The notes: generated by a model not told the origin, from the letters alone. A DNA stretch of 37,972 bases from DASQHY01 sp035602605 (GCA_035602605.1 DATNLZ010000065.1:1-37972); one strand, 5' to 3'. Shown: positions 23,666-31,531, numbered from the stretch's first letter. Numbers and translations: made by a program.

Positions 23666-24325
23666 ATGAATGAGAATGCGACAACTGCCATCTATCTCGC
23701 AGGGCACGGCACCAAGACTAGACCCCGTCTTATTGAGTTGCAGCATCACCGAATCATGAGATATCGCCGTGCTTTTGTTAAGCGCTACGAAGTAGCTCAT
23801 TCAGCTCCCAACGTTTTCATGGACCTTCAACTGCCACGATTCGGGATGGGACAAGTTGACTTGGATGATGTCCCTGGATTCACGAAACTACTCCAGGAAG
23901 TTCAGAAGAAGCGATATGAGATTGTCTACATCGACTTGGACGAAGTAACTCCGGGGCTCACACCGGACTACGAGTCCGCTTTTGTTCGTTCCCTACTCGA
24001 GAATGCAGGAGCAACCGTCCTAAATGCATTTAGTGATGACAGCGACGCTTTTAAGCAGGCCCTACGAGATCGATGTGGAGAACGAGCGAGAGATTACGAG
24101 GTCACTGACAGTTCAGATTTCGTCTGTTTCTTTCCGTCTCTGACAAGTGAGATTACAGCGTCTGCGCTTCGTAGAGAACTTCAGGATGCCGCCTCTCTTC
24201 AATCAGAACAACTTCAACGTATATATGAGCGCATAGACGATCTTAAAAGACAAAGGCCATATTCAGGCGGTACAACGCCTTTTATCGAGGATCGTTTGAG
24301 CGCGGAGTGGAGGAAGCTGAAGTAG
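23666..24325 (+). CDS. Serine-recombinase-like protein without catalytic serine
   Basis: A 219-residue protein. Residues about 6-125 align by pattern with the resolvase fold: AIYLAGHGTKTRPRLIELQH at the place of the usual AIYARVST...LExQ, DDVPGFTKLLQEVQKKRYEI at the place of RPGFxxLLxxVxxGxxDV, then the FVRSLLENAGATVLNAF strand-helix. The catalytic serine position reads G or H, and the arginines of the DRLxR segment are missing (YIDLDEVTPG). So it should not cut DNA. The C-terminal 60 residues are helical (LRRELQDAASLQSEQLQRIY). It begins two bases after the broken terminase-like gene and could be a regulator or an inhibitor derived from a recombinase. This is inference from motif spacing. 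Confidence 0.55.
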   Translation: MNENATTAIYLAGHGTKTRPRLIELQHHRIMRYRRAFVKRYEVAHSAPNVFMDLQLPRFGMGQVDLDDVPGFTKLLQEVQKKRYEIVYIDLDEVTPGLTPDYESAFVRSLLENAGATVLNAFSDDSDAFKQALRDRCGERARDYEVTDSSDFVCFFPSLTSEITASALRRELQDAASLQSEQLQRIYERIDDLKRQRPYSGGTTPFIEDRLSAEWRKLK

Positions 24326-24448
24326 AAAATCGTCGGTCGCACGCGGAACAGCCCAACACAAAACCGTGAGATACTTTTCCTGTGGATCAAATGCTGGGGA
24401 TTAGTCGAGTAGCAAAGCATTCCCCAGGTGTATGCTTTGTGGAGCAAA

Positions 24449-24706
24449 ATGGGCAAAAATTTGGCTACAGAACGTGAAATCGCAGAAAGATCGGAGAAGC
24501 TAAGTCAGTGGCTCAACCGCGCGCTTCGCAAGATGGCGATGCAACCATGCTCGGCGCGTGACCGTCGCACATGGGCAGACGCGATGGCACTAGCGCTCTT
24601 TCGCAAGGCGATTAGAGGAGACGTCGATGCAGCTCGGGAAATCGCCGATCGCGTCGAAGGTCCGGTGCAGCAACAAGGTCCAATGCTGAGAAAAAGAAAG
24701 CGCTGA
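24449..24706 (+). CDS. Hypothetical protein, partner of DUF5681 gene
   Basis: An 85-residue helical protein with MGKNLATEREIAERSEKLSQ at the start, then ADAMALALFRKAIRGDVDAA, REIADRVEGPVQ, ending in a basic tail LRKRKR. The segment about AxAIxDRxEG also appears in the next gene (YNAIADRTEGKARQ), so the two are related in part and probably act in the same process. GGAG lies four bases before the ATG; a GTG at 24428 would add seven residues. The gap to the next gene is seven bases, so they form an operon. Such pairs occur in phage-derived regions; the function is unknown. Confidence 0.6.
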   Translation: MGKNLATEREIAERSEKLSQWLNRALRKMAMQPCSARDRRTWADAMALALFRKAIRGDVDAAREIADRVEGPVQQQGPMLRKRKR

Positions 24707-24713
24707 GAACAAC

Positions 24714-25142
24714 GTGGAAACAACGGGGAAAAAGCCCGGCGGTATAACTGGTAAAGGCTTCAGGCCGGGGCAGAGCGGTAATCCGGGCGGCCGTCCGAAG
24801 AAAACTCGCCTGAGCGATGCGACTCGCGAGTGGTTAGAAGAGATTGATCCAAAAACTGGCAAGACCAACGCGCAGATCGTCGCTGAGGCTCAAGGGGAAT
24901 CGGCGAAAAAGGGCAACACAGCGGCTTACAACGCGATCGCTGATCGTACGGAAGGTAAAGCGCGTCAGGCTTTTGAACTCAGCGGGCCGGATGGCGCCGA
25001 CATTCCGGTCGATCTGAAACTGATTGATGAAGAAATTGCAGAGTTACTCTTGGGAGCAGGACTTACGAACCTTCGAAAGGTTGCTCGCAAAAAACAGGCG
25101 ACTCATTCGCCTCCCGCAGAATCCTCTCGTGCTCCGCAATAG
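24714..25142 (+). CDS. DUF5681-domain protein
   Basis: A 142-residue protein with a GTG start. Residues about 14-30 carry the DUF5681 signature GKGFRPGQSGNPGGRPK, a basic, glycine-rich motif found in small phage and mobile-element proteins. It is followed by a helical section with LSDATREWLEEIDPKTGKT and YNAIADRTEGKARQ, and an acidic piece LIDEEIAELLLGAG. The tail is basic and proline-rich. The motif is thought to bind nucleic acid, but no activity is proven. It ends in an 80-base convergent overlap with a possible minus-strand gene. Confidence 0.78.
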   Translation: METTGKKPGGITGKGFRPGQSGNPGGRPKKTRLSDATREWLEEIDPKTGKTNAQIVAEAQGESAKKGNTAAYNAIADRTEGKARQAFELSGPDGADIPVDLKLIDEEIAELLLGAGLTNLRKVARKKQATHSPPAESSRAPQ

Positions 25143-25404
25143 TAATTAGAACCTGCAAAAAGCCCGCGTAGCATCGCAGTTTCCTCGCGGTGTCTCCGAG
25201 ATTCAGGACGGACTCTTGTTTCATTCCCTGCCGATCACAGTATCGTGCAATCGATGCCGGCAGATCGTAGCCGACCAAAACTTTCTGCATTTCATCTAGC
25301 CGATTGGCGAGAGATCGAACATCACGCTCGAGCGCGCCGAATTCCTTGATACGTGGATCCGTGTTTTTACGTGGAGCTGAAACGAGCGCTTGCCTGGCGG
25401 CCAT
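25063..25404 (-). CDS. Possible coiled-coil hypothetical protein
   Basis: A 113-residue frame starting MAARQALVSAPRKNTDPRIK. The middle is a regular heptad-like helix (FGALERDVRSLANRLDEMQK), followed by a globular helical part with LNLGDTARKLRCYAGFLQVL. The amino-acid pattern looks natural, and it fills a 350-base gap otherwise empty. Against it: no clear ribosome binding site, and a convergent overlap of 80 bases with the DUF5681 gene. I do not recognise a family. Confidence 0.45.
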   Translation of the reverse strand: MAARQALVSAPRKNTDPRIKEFGALERDVRSLANRLDEMQKVLVGYDLPASIARYCDRQGMKQESVLNLGDTARKLRCYAGFLQVLITIAEHERILREANESPVFCEQPFEGS

Positions 25405-25495
25405 TTCGAAGCAGAGAATACCATAAGGCAAGAGACTGGTGGGAACAGGTTTCGCGCGTTGACAAGTAGCCAGGCTATATCTAGGATCCGATGAA

Positions 25496-26074
25496 ATGAC
25501 CAATACCGATTGGAAAATCGTCGTGGGCGCCGTATGGTCTGTGGCGTTGCTTTTCATCGGGCCATGGGTGAGCCACCTTTATGAGAAGCGCGGAAAGCTG
25601 ATCTCCTACTTTGGGCATGTATCATCATTCCGCACCACGCCGCCAGGTGGTGCGCCAATCGTAGTGAACGCGCATTCGGTCATCCTCTACAATGCAGGTC
25701 GGAAAGCTGCTACCAACGTCCGACTGCGCCACCTTGTTCTTCCGGATTTTACAATCTTCCCAGGAGTTCTCTACAGCGTCGAAAATCTTCCAACTGGCGA
25801 AAGGGAGATCGTCATTCCCACGCTTGTGCCGAAAGAACAAATTACCGTCTCGTATCTGTATTTCCCGCCTGTGACCTACGAACAGGTCAATGCGGGGATC
25901 AGGTTCGACGAGGGGTTCGCGCAGGCAATCCCAGTGCTCCTTCAACGCCGGTATCCGAAGTGGTTTAACTTTCTTGTCGGCTCATTGATGCTGATTGGCG
26001 TTCTGACCGTCCTCCACATCGTTTACCACTTGGTGCTGACACGGGCACTCTCCAGTCATTACTATGGGAAATGA
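25496..26074 (+). CDS. Two-helix membrane protein with a beta-rich middle
   Basis: A 192-residue protein. It has a membrane helix at about 8-28 (VVGAVWSVALLFIGPWVSHL), then a basic stretch LYEKRGKLISYFGH. The soluble part of about 110 residues is strand-rich, with HSVILYNAGRKAATNVRLRH and REIVIPTLVPKEQITVSYLY. A second helix lies near the end (FLVGSLMLIGVLTVLHIVYH). The NAGRxxATNVR pattern suggests an immunoglobulin-like fold also seen in other unknown membrane proteins. Both ends are probably on the same side of the membrane. It is not in an obvious operon. Function unknown. Confidence 0.7.
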   Translation: MTNTDWKIVVGAVWSVALLFIGPWVSHLYEKRGKLISYFGHVSSFRTTPPGGAPIVVNAHSVILYNAGRKAATNVRLRHLVLPDFTIFPGVLYSVENLPTGEREIVIPTLVPKEQITVSYLYFPPVTYEQVNAGIRFDEGFAQAIPVLLQRRYPKWFNFLVGSLMLIGVLTVLHIVYHLVLTRALSSHYYGK

Positions 26075-26492
26075 GCCGATGAGCCTTGGTTAGATAGTAC
26101 CCAGAATCTTGACTTCTACTTTTTGGACCTAAGCTAGTTCAAAAACATCTGTTTTCGGAACCCGAAGAACGACATATTTGCCTTACTGATTCTTCTCGAC
26201 TTACGGCACCGCGAGAGAAGGGGTTTTCGGAACCCCCGTCAAAGTGATCCACACCATTTCTCGAACGCTCCGCCTCGTCGCTTTCTCAGATTGAGGCCCT
26301 CATGCGCCACGTTAGGTACCACTCCCATCCTAAGTCGGCTGGTTTCCCATCGCACTAGTTGCCACTGATAAGGACGATTTGGAAATGTTCAAAGAAGATA
26401 GTGTCAAGTGGCAGAAGGCAATGACTCCTGAGAAAGAAAAAGAGAAATCGGCGGGAGCCTAGCCGAGTCGAGTTAGCCTTGAATTTAGTCCT
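26075..26492. other. gene-poor spacer with a short direct repeat
   Basis: No gene of credible length. GTTTTCGGAACCC occurs twice, at 26151-26163 and 26223-26235. The second copy lies in a small hairpin (GGGGTT, loop, AACCCC). A 27-residue frame at about 26363-26461 (TDKDDLEMF, WQKAMTPEKEKEKSAGA) may be a relic. Confidence 0.45.
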
Positions 26493-26625
26493 CTACATTT
26501 TGGAAACGGTTCCTGTTTTGTCCTGCTCCGCGCGACACCAGTCTTCAACCAGCCCAGGCCACATGCGGGAATTGTACTTCAGGTCGCGGTCACTTCGGCG
26601 GGATCGAATTGCGCCGATGCCGTGC
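26493..26625 (-). pseudogene. C-terminal relic of a small repeated gene
   Basis: Directly after the stop of the zinc-ribbon gene the minus strand reads ARHRRNSIPPK, stop; in the next frame DRDLKYNSRMWPGLVEDWCR, AEQDKTGTVSKM, stop at 26493-26495. The piece RRxPIPPKDRNLKYN also appears in the relic at 29643-29789, so both come from the same family. Here the N-terminal part is missing. Confidence 0.55.
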
Positions 26626-27480
26626 CTACTTCTTGGTTGCGTTCTTGCTCGCGAGTGCTGTTAAGTTTTTAACGTACAGCTTGGCATCTTCAGTGCCAAT
26701 GGTGAGATGACGAAAAAGATATTCGAAAACAAATTTGACCTTGTCGAAAACCACCAGACACTCATCCTCCGTCTTGGAGTGAAGCCCCTCGCTTGTGAAG
26801 TCGTGCAGCACATCAAAGGGATTGTGTCCATCAGGTTTAAGGTGGCCCGGAAGTATCGAGGACGCAAACTCAACTTTATCTTCAAATCTTCGACTCTCAC
26901 GAACCTTTGCGACATCGGCTAGTTTTTCAGCAGGAACGCCTGAGGCCCTTGCCGTTTCAACAACCAAGTCCAGCAATGCGTCCATACGATTATGGACAAC
27001 TCGCCTCAAGTAGGATACCGCTCCTACTCCGAACGAGAAGTTTCGACTGGTCAGGGCCTTCTTATAAAAGTCACGATCCTCTGTTTCGAGTTTCAAGTTT
27101 GCAGGCGGATCGAATGATAGCGCCGGATACTGACCTGCTTTAAAAAATTCCCCGCCGCCGCTTTTCGCCTCGGTCCAAGAGAAGAAATAGCTGATCCGCG
27201 ACTGACCGCAATTCTTGCAACGGTATATCGTGGTGTTTAAAGAGCCAGTCGGGTACACCTTGCTATTTATGCCACTCCATCGCTGTTCTTTGGAGCACTT
27301 CGGGCAGAGTAAAACTATTTCTTCAGGTAATAGGAAATACGAGTTCGCCGTATAAAGGCCGCGCTCATCTGTGTTTAGCAGCAAGCTCCCGTCGTAACGG
27401 AAACGTCGATACAGCGGCCAGGACTGTAGAATCACGGCGATCACTTCTCGGGCGTCTTGGGGGTTTGGATTCTGAACCAT
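26626..27480 (-). CDS. Zinc-ribbon protein of unknown function
   Basis: A 284-residue soluble protein. A four-cysteine zinc ribbon lies at about 58-94 (CPKCSKE and CKNCGQSR). Before it lies a domain with WPLYRRFRYDGSLLLNTDERG; after it a helical part with NRMDALLDLVVETARASG, then ILPGHLKPDGHNPFDVLHDF and a C-terminal helix pair ending FVFEYLFRHLTIG. The helical half resembles the DUF4145-like domain found in many defence and restriction-associated proteins, but I cannot confirm it. It is the last gene of a tightly packed minus-strand set: a 37-codon frame ends one base before its ATG. No catalytic motif is visible. Confidence 0.7.
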   Translation of the reverse strand: MVQNPNPQDAREVIAVILQSWPLYRRFRYDGSLLLNTDERGLYTANSYFLLPEEIVLLCPKCSKEQRWSGINSKVYPTGSLNTTIYRCKNCGQSRISYFFSWTEAKSGGGEFFKAGQYPALSFDPPANLKLETEDRDFYKKALTSRNFSFGVGAVSYLRRVVHNRMDALLDLVVETARASGVPAEKLADVAKVRESRRFEDKVEFASSILPGHLKPDGHNPFDVLHDFTSEGLHSKTEDECLVVFDKVKFVFEYLFRHLTIGTEDAKLYVKNLTALASKNATKK

Positions 27481-27481
27481 G

Positions 27482-27595
27482 TCATTGCTTCGGGTTTCGC
27501 CGCCGCCACTCTTGACGCGCTTCCTTTAACTGAATGACAAAAGCTTGTCGCGGCGGGCGGATATGCGGGGTACTTGCCGCACAAGCGTAAGACAC
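27482..27595 (-). CDS. Short frame, 37 codons, possible truncated small gene
   Basis: A GTG directly follows the TAA of the gene before it, and its own stop lies one base before the next ATG, so it is tightly coupled. The translation ends TPHIRPPRQAFVIQLKEARQ, EWRRRNPKQ. The segment FVIQLKEARQEWRRR recurs in the relic at 29643-29789, where it continues KPIPPKDRNLKYN. So this is likely the first half of a longer ancestral gene whose end lies at 26493-26625, with the zinc-ribbon gene between the two halves. Confidence 0.5.
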   Translation of the reverse strand: MSYACAASTPHIRPPRQAFVIQLKEARQEWRRRNPKQ

Positions 27596-28127
27596 TTAGA
27601 GATTTCGCAGTGCTCCCTCTGCTTGACGCACGATTGAACTGGTTAACTCGGCGGTCTTGTCGCTGCTACCGAAAAATGTGTCTGCGTATGTGGGAAAGAG
27701 AAGCACCACGCTGTAGGTTTCCTTGGCTTCCGTCTTGTATCCTGCTTTGCTTAACATCTCGCCCATTAGCAGCAAAACTTCGGGGTTCACGTAACAAGCC
27801 CACGCCTTTAGATACGTAGAAACACGCGCCTTCCAGTTTTCCGGTAGTTCTGACCTATCCGAGAATTTCCAGCCCTGACCGGCCAAGTCTTCCAGTGCTT
27901 GTGCGGTCTGCATTCGGCTCTGCTGCTTCGCGGTGGAAGACTGCTGTTCCGCCCATCACGTCATTAGCGATTTGCTGAAAGGCGCGTAAACTCGCGTCAA
28001 TGGCGTTGGCCTCCTCGCGTGTATATTCTAGCGAGGCGTTCTGCCAACCTTGTAGCTGCAAACTGTCAACGACCTTTTGTGTGAGTCGGACACCAGCGTC
28101 CATGTAAGGCTGATCCGATATTTTCAT
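27596..28127 (-). pseudogene. Hypothetical protein with a one-base frameshift
   Basis: Two overlapping frames of 90 and 105 codons join into one plausible protein if one C is removed from the run at 27952-27954. The reconstruction, about 176 residues, begins MKISDQPYMDAGVRLTQKVV, then EANAIDASLRAFQQIANDVM, AEQQSSTAKQQSRMQTAQAL and EDLAGQGWKFSDRSELPENW. It ends with a helical TPR-like part (PEVLLLMGEMLSKAGYKTEA). The second frame's own ATG at 27913 could also start a separate coupled gene. It is followed with no gap by the short 37-codon frame. No family recognised. A helix-rich regulatory or scaffold protein is a guess. Confidence 0.55.
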
Positions 28128-28234
28128 TAATATGGCTGCCCAACTCTAACATATGCGTGAAGGTACTGAATCAGCTATCATACGCCGTGAGTTTGGGACT
28201 GATATTCCAGCGCTCGTGAGGATATAAAGTCCTT

Positions 28235-28885
28235 ATGTCCGAAATCTACCTGACCCTAGTACGCGACCGTAAAGAGTGTCGCCTCTGCGAACCTCTTGGT
28301 CTGACCAATCCGGCTGTGTGCGGCGATGGACTCTATGATTCCGATCACATTGGTCCCTGGTCAAAGTGGCATGGAAACCTAAATGCCGAACTGATGGTAG
28401 TCGGACAAGATTGGGGTGACACGACAGCCTACATCGGGCATCGCGGAATTGAAGACCCGCAGAATGCGACTAATAAAGTTCTAGTTGGTCTAGTGCGTTC
28501 GGTCGGCCTGGACATGGATGCAGTATTCTTAACGAATGCGGTCCTTTGCTTGAAAGAAGGTGGTTGTCAAGCACCTGTGAATAAGGAGTGGTTCCGAAAC
28601 TGTGGCGAGCGGTTTTTAAAGCCAACCATCGAAATTGTTAAACCCAGAGTTCTCGTTACGCTCGGCGAGCATGCATATCGATCCGTGGCCTTGCTTTTCG
28701 GAGTTTTGCCCGCTTTATTCAACCAGGCGGTCAACTATCCGAAAGGGTTCATGCTGCCCCAAGGCACCTTGTTCTTTCCCATGTACCACTGTGGGGCGCG
28801 AATCCTGAATACATATCGGAATCTTGATAAACAAAAAGAAGACTGGCTACGGGTCAAACGGGCATTGCAACACAGTCCTACATGA
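28235..28885 (+). CDS. Uracil-DNA-glycosylase-superfamily protein
   Basis: A 216-residue protein with the layout of the iron-sulphur type of uracil-DNA glycosylase. The first motif reads LMVVGQDWGDTTAY (53-66), in place of the common VGEAPG; the second motif region is FPMYHCGAR (181-189), with H185 where the family has HPS. C15, C18, C105 and C123 are spaced like the cluster ligands of family 4 enzymes (CRLC, then VLC, then NC before the PRVLVTLGEHA strand). So it may excise uracil or another damaged or modified base. Altered motifs mean substrate is open. It ends in an 8-base convergent overlap with the GIY-YIG gene, and starts divergently from the zinc-ribbon operon. Confidence 0.78.
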   Translation: MSEIYLTLVRDRKECRLCEPLGLTNPAVCGDGLYDSDHIGPWSKWHGNLNAELMVVGQDWGDTTAYIGHRGIEDPQNATNKVLVGLVRSVGLDMDAVFLTNAVLCLKEGGCQAPVNKEWFRNCGERFLKPTIEIVKPRVLVTLGEHAYRSVALLFGVLPALFNQAVNYPKGFMLPQGTLFFPMYHCGARILNTYRNLDKQKEDWLRVKRALQHSPT

Positions 28886-29600
28886 AACTCTTGCGTCTCT
28901 TGAATGCGTTGACATCTGCCGCGTCAAGCTCAAACCATTCTCCGTTTTTTCGTTTCGCCGCAAAGCGATTGTGCCAGTAGGTTTCAATGCCGATTGGGTC
29001 ATCCGTGCTGATGACGTGGACAGTTTTCAGCGGATCAGGAAGCTGTATCCCAAGCTCATACTTTCTTCGCCCGGCTGAGTTGGTCCTACCAATCTTGTAG
29101 GACCTTCCAGATTTCATCAGGTAGACAAAGCCCATTTCTCCGTCGGAAGGGTCAACCGTTTCTGAATCGTGATTGACATGCGAAACGTAACCCTCACACA
29201 GGAGCACAATATCTTCGTATCCTTCACGATTCTGGCAGTACTCCTTCACACTTTTCACAAGCTCTGCCTTTGAACCGAACTTCGCAAAGGTTTTGGCGTT
29301 TGGAAAAGTAGAATCACGTCTGGTCTTGTAGAGAAAATCACCCCTGACCGGAAGTTTTTTCAGTTCTCGCGCCAGTGCAATGAATTTTTCAAAAACAAAC
29401 GATTCATCATAAGCAGTATTCATTTGGTTTGGAGTGCAGCCAGCTTCGCGTAGAGCATCGCTCCATCTTGCCCAGTGCGTACCCAGCCAATCCGCTTCCC
29501 TGATGCCTGTCTCTTTGACGAACTTGCGCCAACCTAGGGGCACGCCGCCGTTGGCTTGGGCGGTTCTCTTGATTTCTTGGAGGATGTGTTCCTTGTTCAT
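28878..29600 (-). CDS. GIY-YIG (T5orf172/MUG113-type) nuclease-like protein with homing-endonuclease-associated repeats
   Basis: A 240-residue protein in two parts. Residues 1-125 hold two short repeats of the homing-endonuclease-associated type: GVPLGWRKFVKETGIREADW with WARWSDALREAGCTPNQ, and again LPVRGDFLYKTRRDSTFPN with TFAKFGSKAELVKSV. These bind DNA in known relatives. Residues about 155-235 form a GIY-YIG-like domain: FVYLMKSGRSYKIGRTNSAG, an arginine a little downstream, and WFELDAADVNAF near the end, with E221-type acidic residue in the last strand. This is the T5orf172 variant of the fold. Start is ATG with TTCAAGATG before it. It faces the glycosylase gene tail to tail. Confidence 0.8.
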   Translation of the reverse strand: MNKEHILQEIKRTAQANGGVPLGWRKFVKETGIREADWLGTHWARWSDALREAGCTPNQMNTAYDESFVFEKFIALARELKKLPVRGDFLYKTRRDSTFPNAKTFAKFGSKAELVKSVKEYCQNREGYEDIVLLCEGYVSHVNHDSETVDPSDGEMGFVYLMKSGRSYKIGRTNSAGRRKYELGIQLPDPLKTVHVISTDDPIGIETYWHNRFAAKRKNGEWFELDAADVNAFKRRKSFM

Positions 29601-29642
29601 CTTGAAGGATTATATCAAGAATAGACTATGGCGCTGATGTGC

Positions 29643-29789
29643 CTAAACAGAGCCGCTTTTGGTTCGCTGGGGATTGTACTTCAGGTTGCGGTCTTTGGGC
29701 GGGATCGGCTTCCGTCGTCGCCACTCTTGCCGCGCCTATCGCAACTGAATGACGAAGCCTTCTCTCGTATTTTGTGGTAAGTATCTGAG
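29643..29789 (-). pseudogene. Relic of small repeated gene
   Basis: The minus frame reads LRYLPQNTREGFVIQLR, stop, ARQEWRRRKPIPPKDRNLKY, NPQRTKSGSV, stop at 29643-29645. It shares FVIQL-x-x-ARQEWRRR with the short frame at 27482-27595 and PIPPKDRxLKYN with the piece at 26493-26625. An internal stop makes it inactive. Confidence 0.55.
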
Positions 29790-29803
29790 TTAAGGGGCCT
29801 CCG

Positions 29804-30316
29804 ATGAGGTGTCTTTTCAAATTGCTGCTTTGCTCGACGTTGACGGCTTCGGCTTCTGGGCAAACGGCGCATGACTACTTCAACGAACTGAAAGCCGCGA
29901 ACACTTTCAATCATTATAAGGATGAGTACGTCTGCTTCCGTGACGACGATTTCCCCACATTTGCGATCATTGCCAAGGGGAGCGATGTACTTGACATGAT
30001 GAAGAAGAACGGAAAAACAAGACTGAAGATGATGTTGCCAGCGAGGGATAGTCTGTTTGTAAAGACCTATTACAAAGGTGTTGGAAGCGAAGACTACCTC
30101 TACGAGCCTGTTAAGAAAGACATACCTGATGAGATCAACAAGGATTACAGCTTAGAGTTCAAGGGGCCGATGCCTGGCAAGATGGTTTACTCAATCAATT
30201 GGGCGACAGGCCGCTATCTACTTCGCGTGTTCATGTTTCAGAAGAGTAGGACGATTCCTGCCGATGAAGGGGCCGGGAAATGCGAACTGATTCATCTGGG
30301 AAAAATCGTGAATTGA
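29804..30316 (+). CDS. Small exported hypothetical protein
   Basis: A 170-residue protein with a signal peptide (1-19, ending SASGQ). The mature part begins TAHDYFNELKAANTFNHYKD and has a mixed strand/helix pattern with EYVCFRDDDFPTFAIIAKG and MPGKMVYSINWATGRYLLRV. Two cysteines (near 44 and 161) could pair. Relatives with YVCFxDD exist in Acidobacteria as unknown exported proteins. The ATG follows AAGGGGCCTCCG. The gene has no clear partner; the next exported gene on the same strand starts about 260 bases later. I see nothing enzymatic in it. Confidence 0.7.
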   Translation: MRCLFKLLLCSTLTASASGQTAHDYFNELKAANTFNHYKDEYVCFRDDDFPTFAIIAKGSDVLDMMKKNGKTRLKMMLPARDSLFVKTYYKGVGSEDYLYEPVKKDIPDEINKDYSLEFKGPMPGKMVYSINWATGRYLLRVFMFQKSRTIPADEGAGKCELIHLGKIVN

Positions 30317-30574
30317 AAATGATGAAGCGGCCCCGATGCCACGTGACTTCCTAACGCTGGCTATTTAGTTGGCATCCTTCATCTCTTCGATTTCTAAAAT
30401 ACCCCCAGGGCCATCGAAAGCAGCCCGGCCCAACTGTCTTTTCGTTTTTAAAGAAATGACCGGGGTGCCAACCCAATACGCCTTCCGGCTCCGCGCGACC
30501 ACCGGATTTTAGCCCGGCATGCTTTGTTGTTTACGACAAATAAAACTCGTGTAAGAGTGAGGCAGGAGCATCAC
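30317..30574. other. intergenic region, no gene seen
   Basis: About 260 bases between two exported-protein genes. No recognisable structure; a GGCAGGAG ribosome binding site lies at its right end. Confidence 0.4.
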
Positions 30575-31096
30575 ATGCGCAGAACTCTTTCGTGGATTTT
30601 CTGTTTCGTTCTCTTTCTCTTCCCACACAAAACAGTGTGCGGACAATCAGCAAATCAAGCGACAAGTCAGGCACCTACGCTAGCAGAGCCGAATCCGTTC
30701 CTGCGTGCGCTAAACAACGGGACTTGGTGGAACAGCACCCCAGCACAACAGAAGCGGGATTTTGTCGATGGGTACGTTGCGGCGATGGCTACTGTTCGCC
30801 GAAACTTGCTTGCTATCTTCAATATCGATAAGAAACAGCTTGTGGCTGGCGACCCTCAGTTTAATGCTCGCACGGATGCTCTTCTAAACCTGACGGGACT
30901 CGCTGAACACTACGACTATGACGTAGGTCTGACCAAGCTAGAAACTGGCGTGGATGATTTCTACAAAGACCCACGGAATACACGCATTAGGATAGAACTT
31001 GCGCTGCAATATGTGCGGGACACCCTGAACGGTAAGAATGCACCGAGGGATTTAGAGAAGCAGTTGAACGAATGGCGCGAGATTGTGACCAAGTAA
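30575..31096 (+). CDS. Small exported hypothetical protein
   Basis: A 173-residue protein with a clear signal peptide (1-24, FLFPHKTVCGQS). The mature protein is helical: PFLRALNNGTWWNSTPAQQK, RDFVDGYVAAMATVRRNLLA, GVDDFYKDPRNTRIRIELAL, ending in a charged helix LEKQLNEWREIVTK. The shape suggests a small helical bundle acting outside the cytoplasmic membrane; members of a similar size with DFVDGY and DxFYxDxxNxxI are frequent unknown proteins in this phylum. ATG is chosen because GGCAGGAG precedes it; a TTG-type extension upstream lacks a ribosome site. Confidence 0.68.
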   Translation: MRRTLSWIFCFVLFLFPHKTVCGQSANQATSQAPTLAEPNPFLRALNNGTWWNSTPAQQKRDFVDGYVAAMATVRRNLLAIFNIDKKQLVAGDPQFNARTDALLNLTGLAEHYDYDVGLTKLETGVDDFYKDPRNTRIRIELALQYVRDTLNGKNAPRDLEKQLNEWREIVTK

Positions 31097-31156
31097 GCTT
31101 TGGCGCGTCCAGTTCACGGCGGTTTGAGTCCGGCGCGTGATAGAATCCGGCTTGAC

Positions 31157-31384
31157 ATGGCGGATAAATCCTCAATCCTTCAAGCAGCGCAGAACGAATT
31201 GAAGCGCCATAATTGGGACACGTTCGTTGAGAACCCGCCTTCGATTGCCCAAGGCGGTCGCGGCGTTGTTGTGCCCGGCTGCGCTGTCTGCAAGAAAAGG
31301 ATCAATACCACCAGTCAGTTTGTTGAGCACTTGGCAAACGATGTCCTGCCGGGGATCATATCGCGAGCAACCCAAGATCAATAA
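31157..31384 (+). CDS. Small protein with one CxxC motif
   Basis: A 75-residue protein, MADKSSILQAAQNELKRHNW at the start, then a glycine-rich bend QGGRGVVVPGCAVC, a CxxC pair at about 54-57, and a helix FVEHLANDVLPGII. With a single CxxC and one histidine it might bind zinc as a dimer or with HxxH, but this is weak. I take the ATG; the longer frame upstream has no character. TAGAAT sits 10 bases before the ATG, again leaving little room for a leader. I recall close relatives only as unknown proteins. Confidence 0.6.
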   Translation: MADKSSILQAAQNELKRHNWDTFVENPPSIAQGGRGVVVPGCAVCKKRINTTSQFVEHLANDVLPGIISRATQDQ

Positions 31385-31531
31385 TTCTTCGCGTCACGTA
31401 CACTTGCCTAAGGTTGGGGTTTGATTCTGGGAAGTTGACTGAGAAGAACGCCGCGATACATCAAGCGAGTCTGCTAACTATTTAAGTAGCATACCCTTGA
31501 ACTATTATATACATATGGTGTATCGCAGTAG

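Noticed and set aside
26151..26235. CRISPR array from the repeated GTTTTCGGAACCC
   Set aside because: Only two copies, 13 bases, one spacing, no cas gene in the window.
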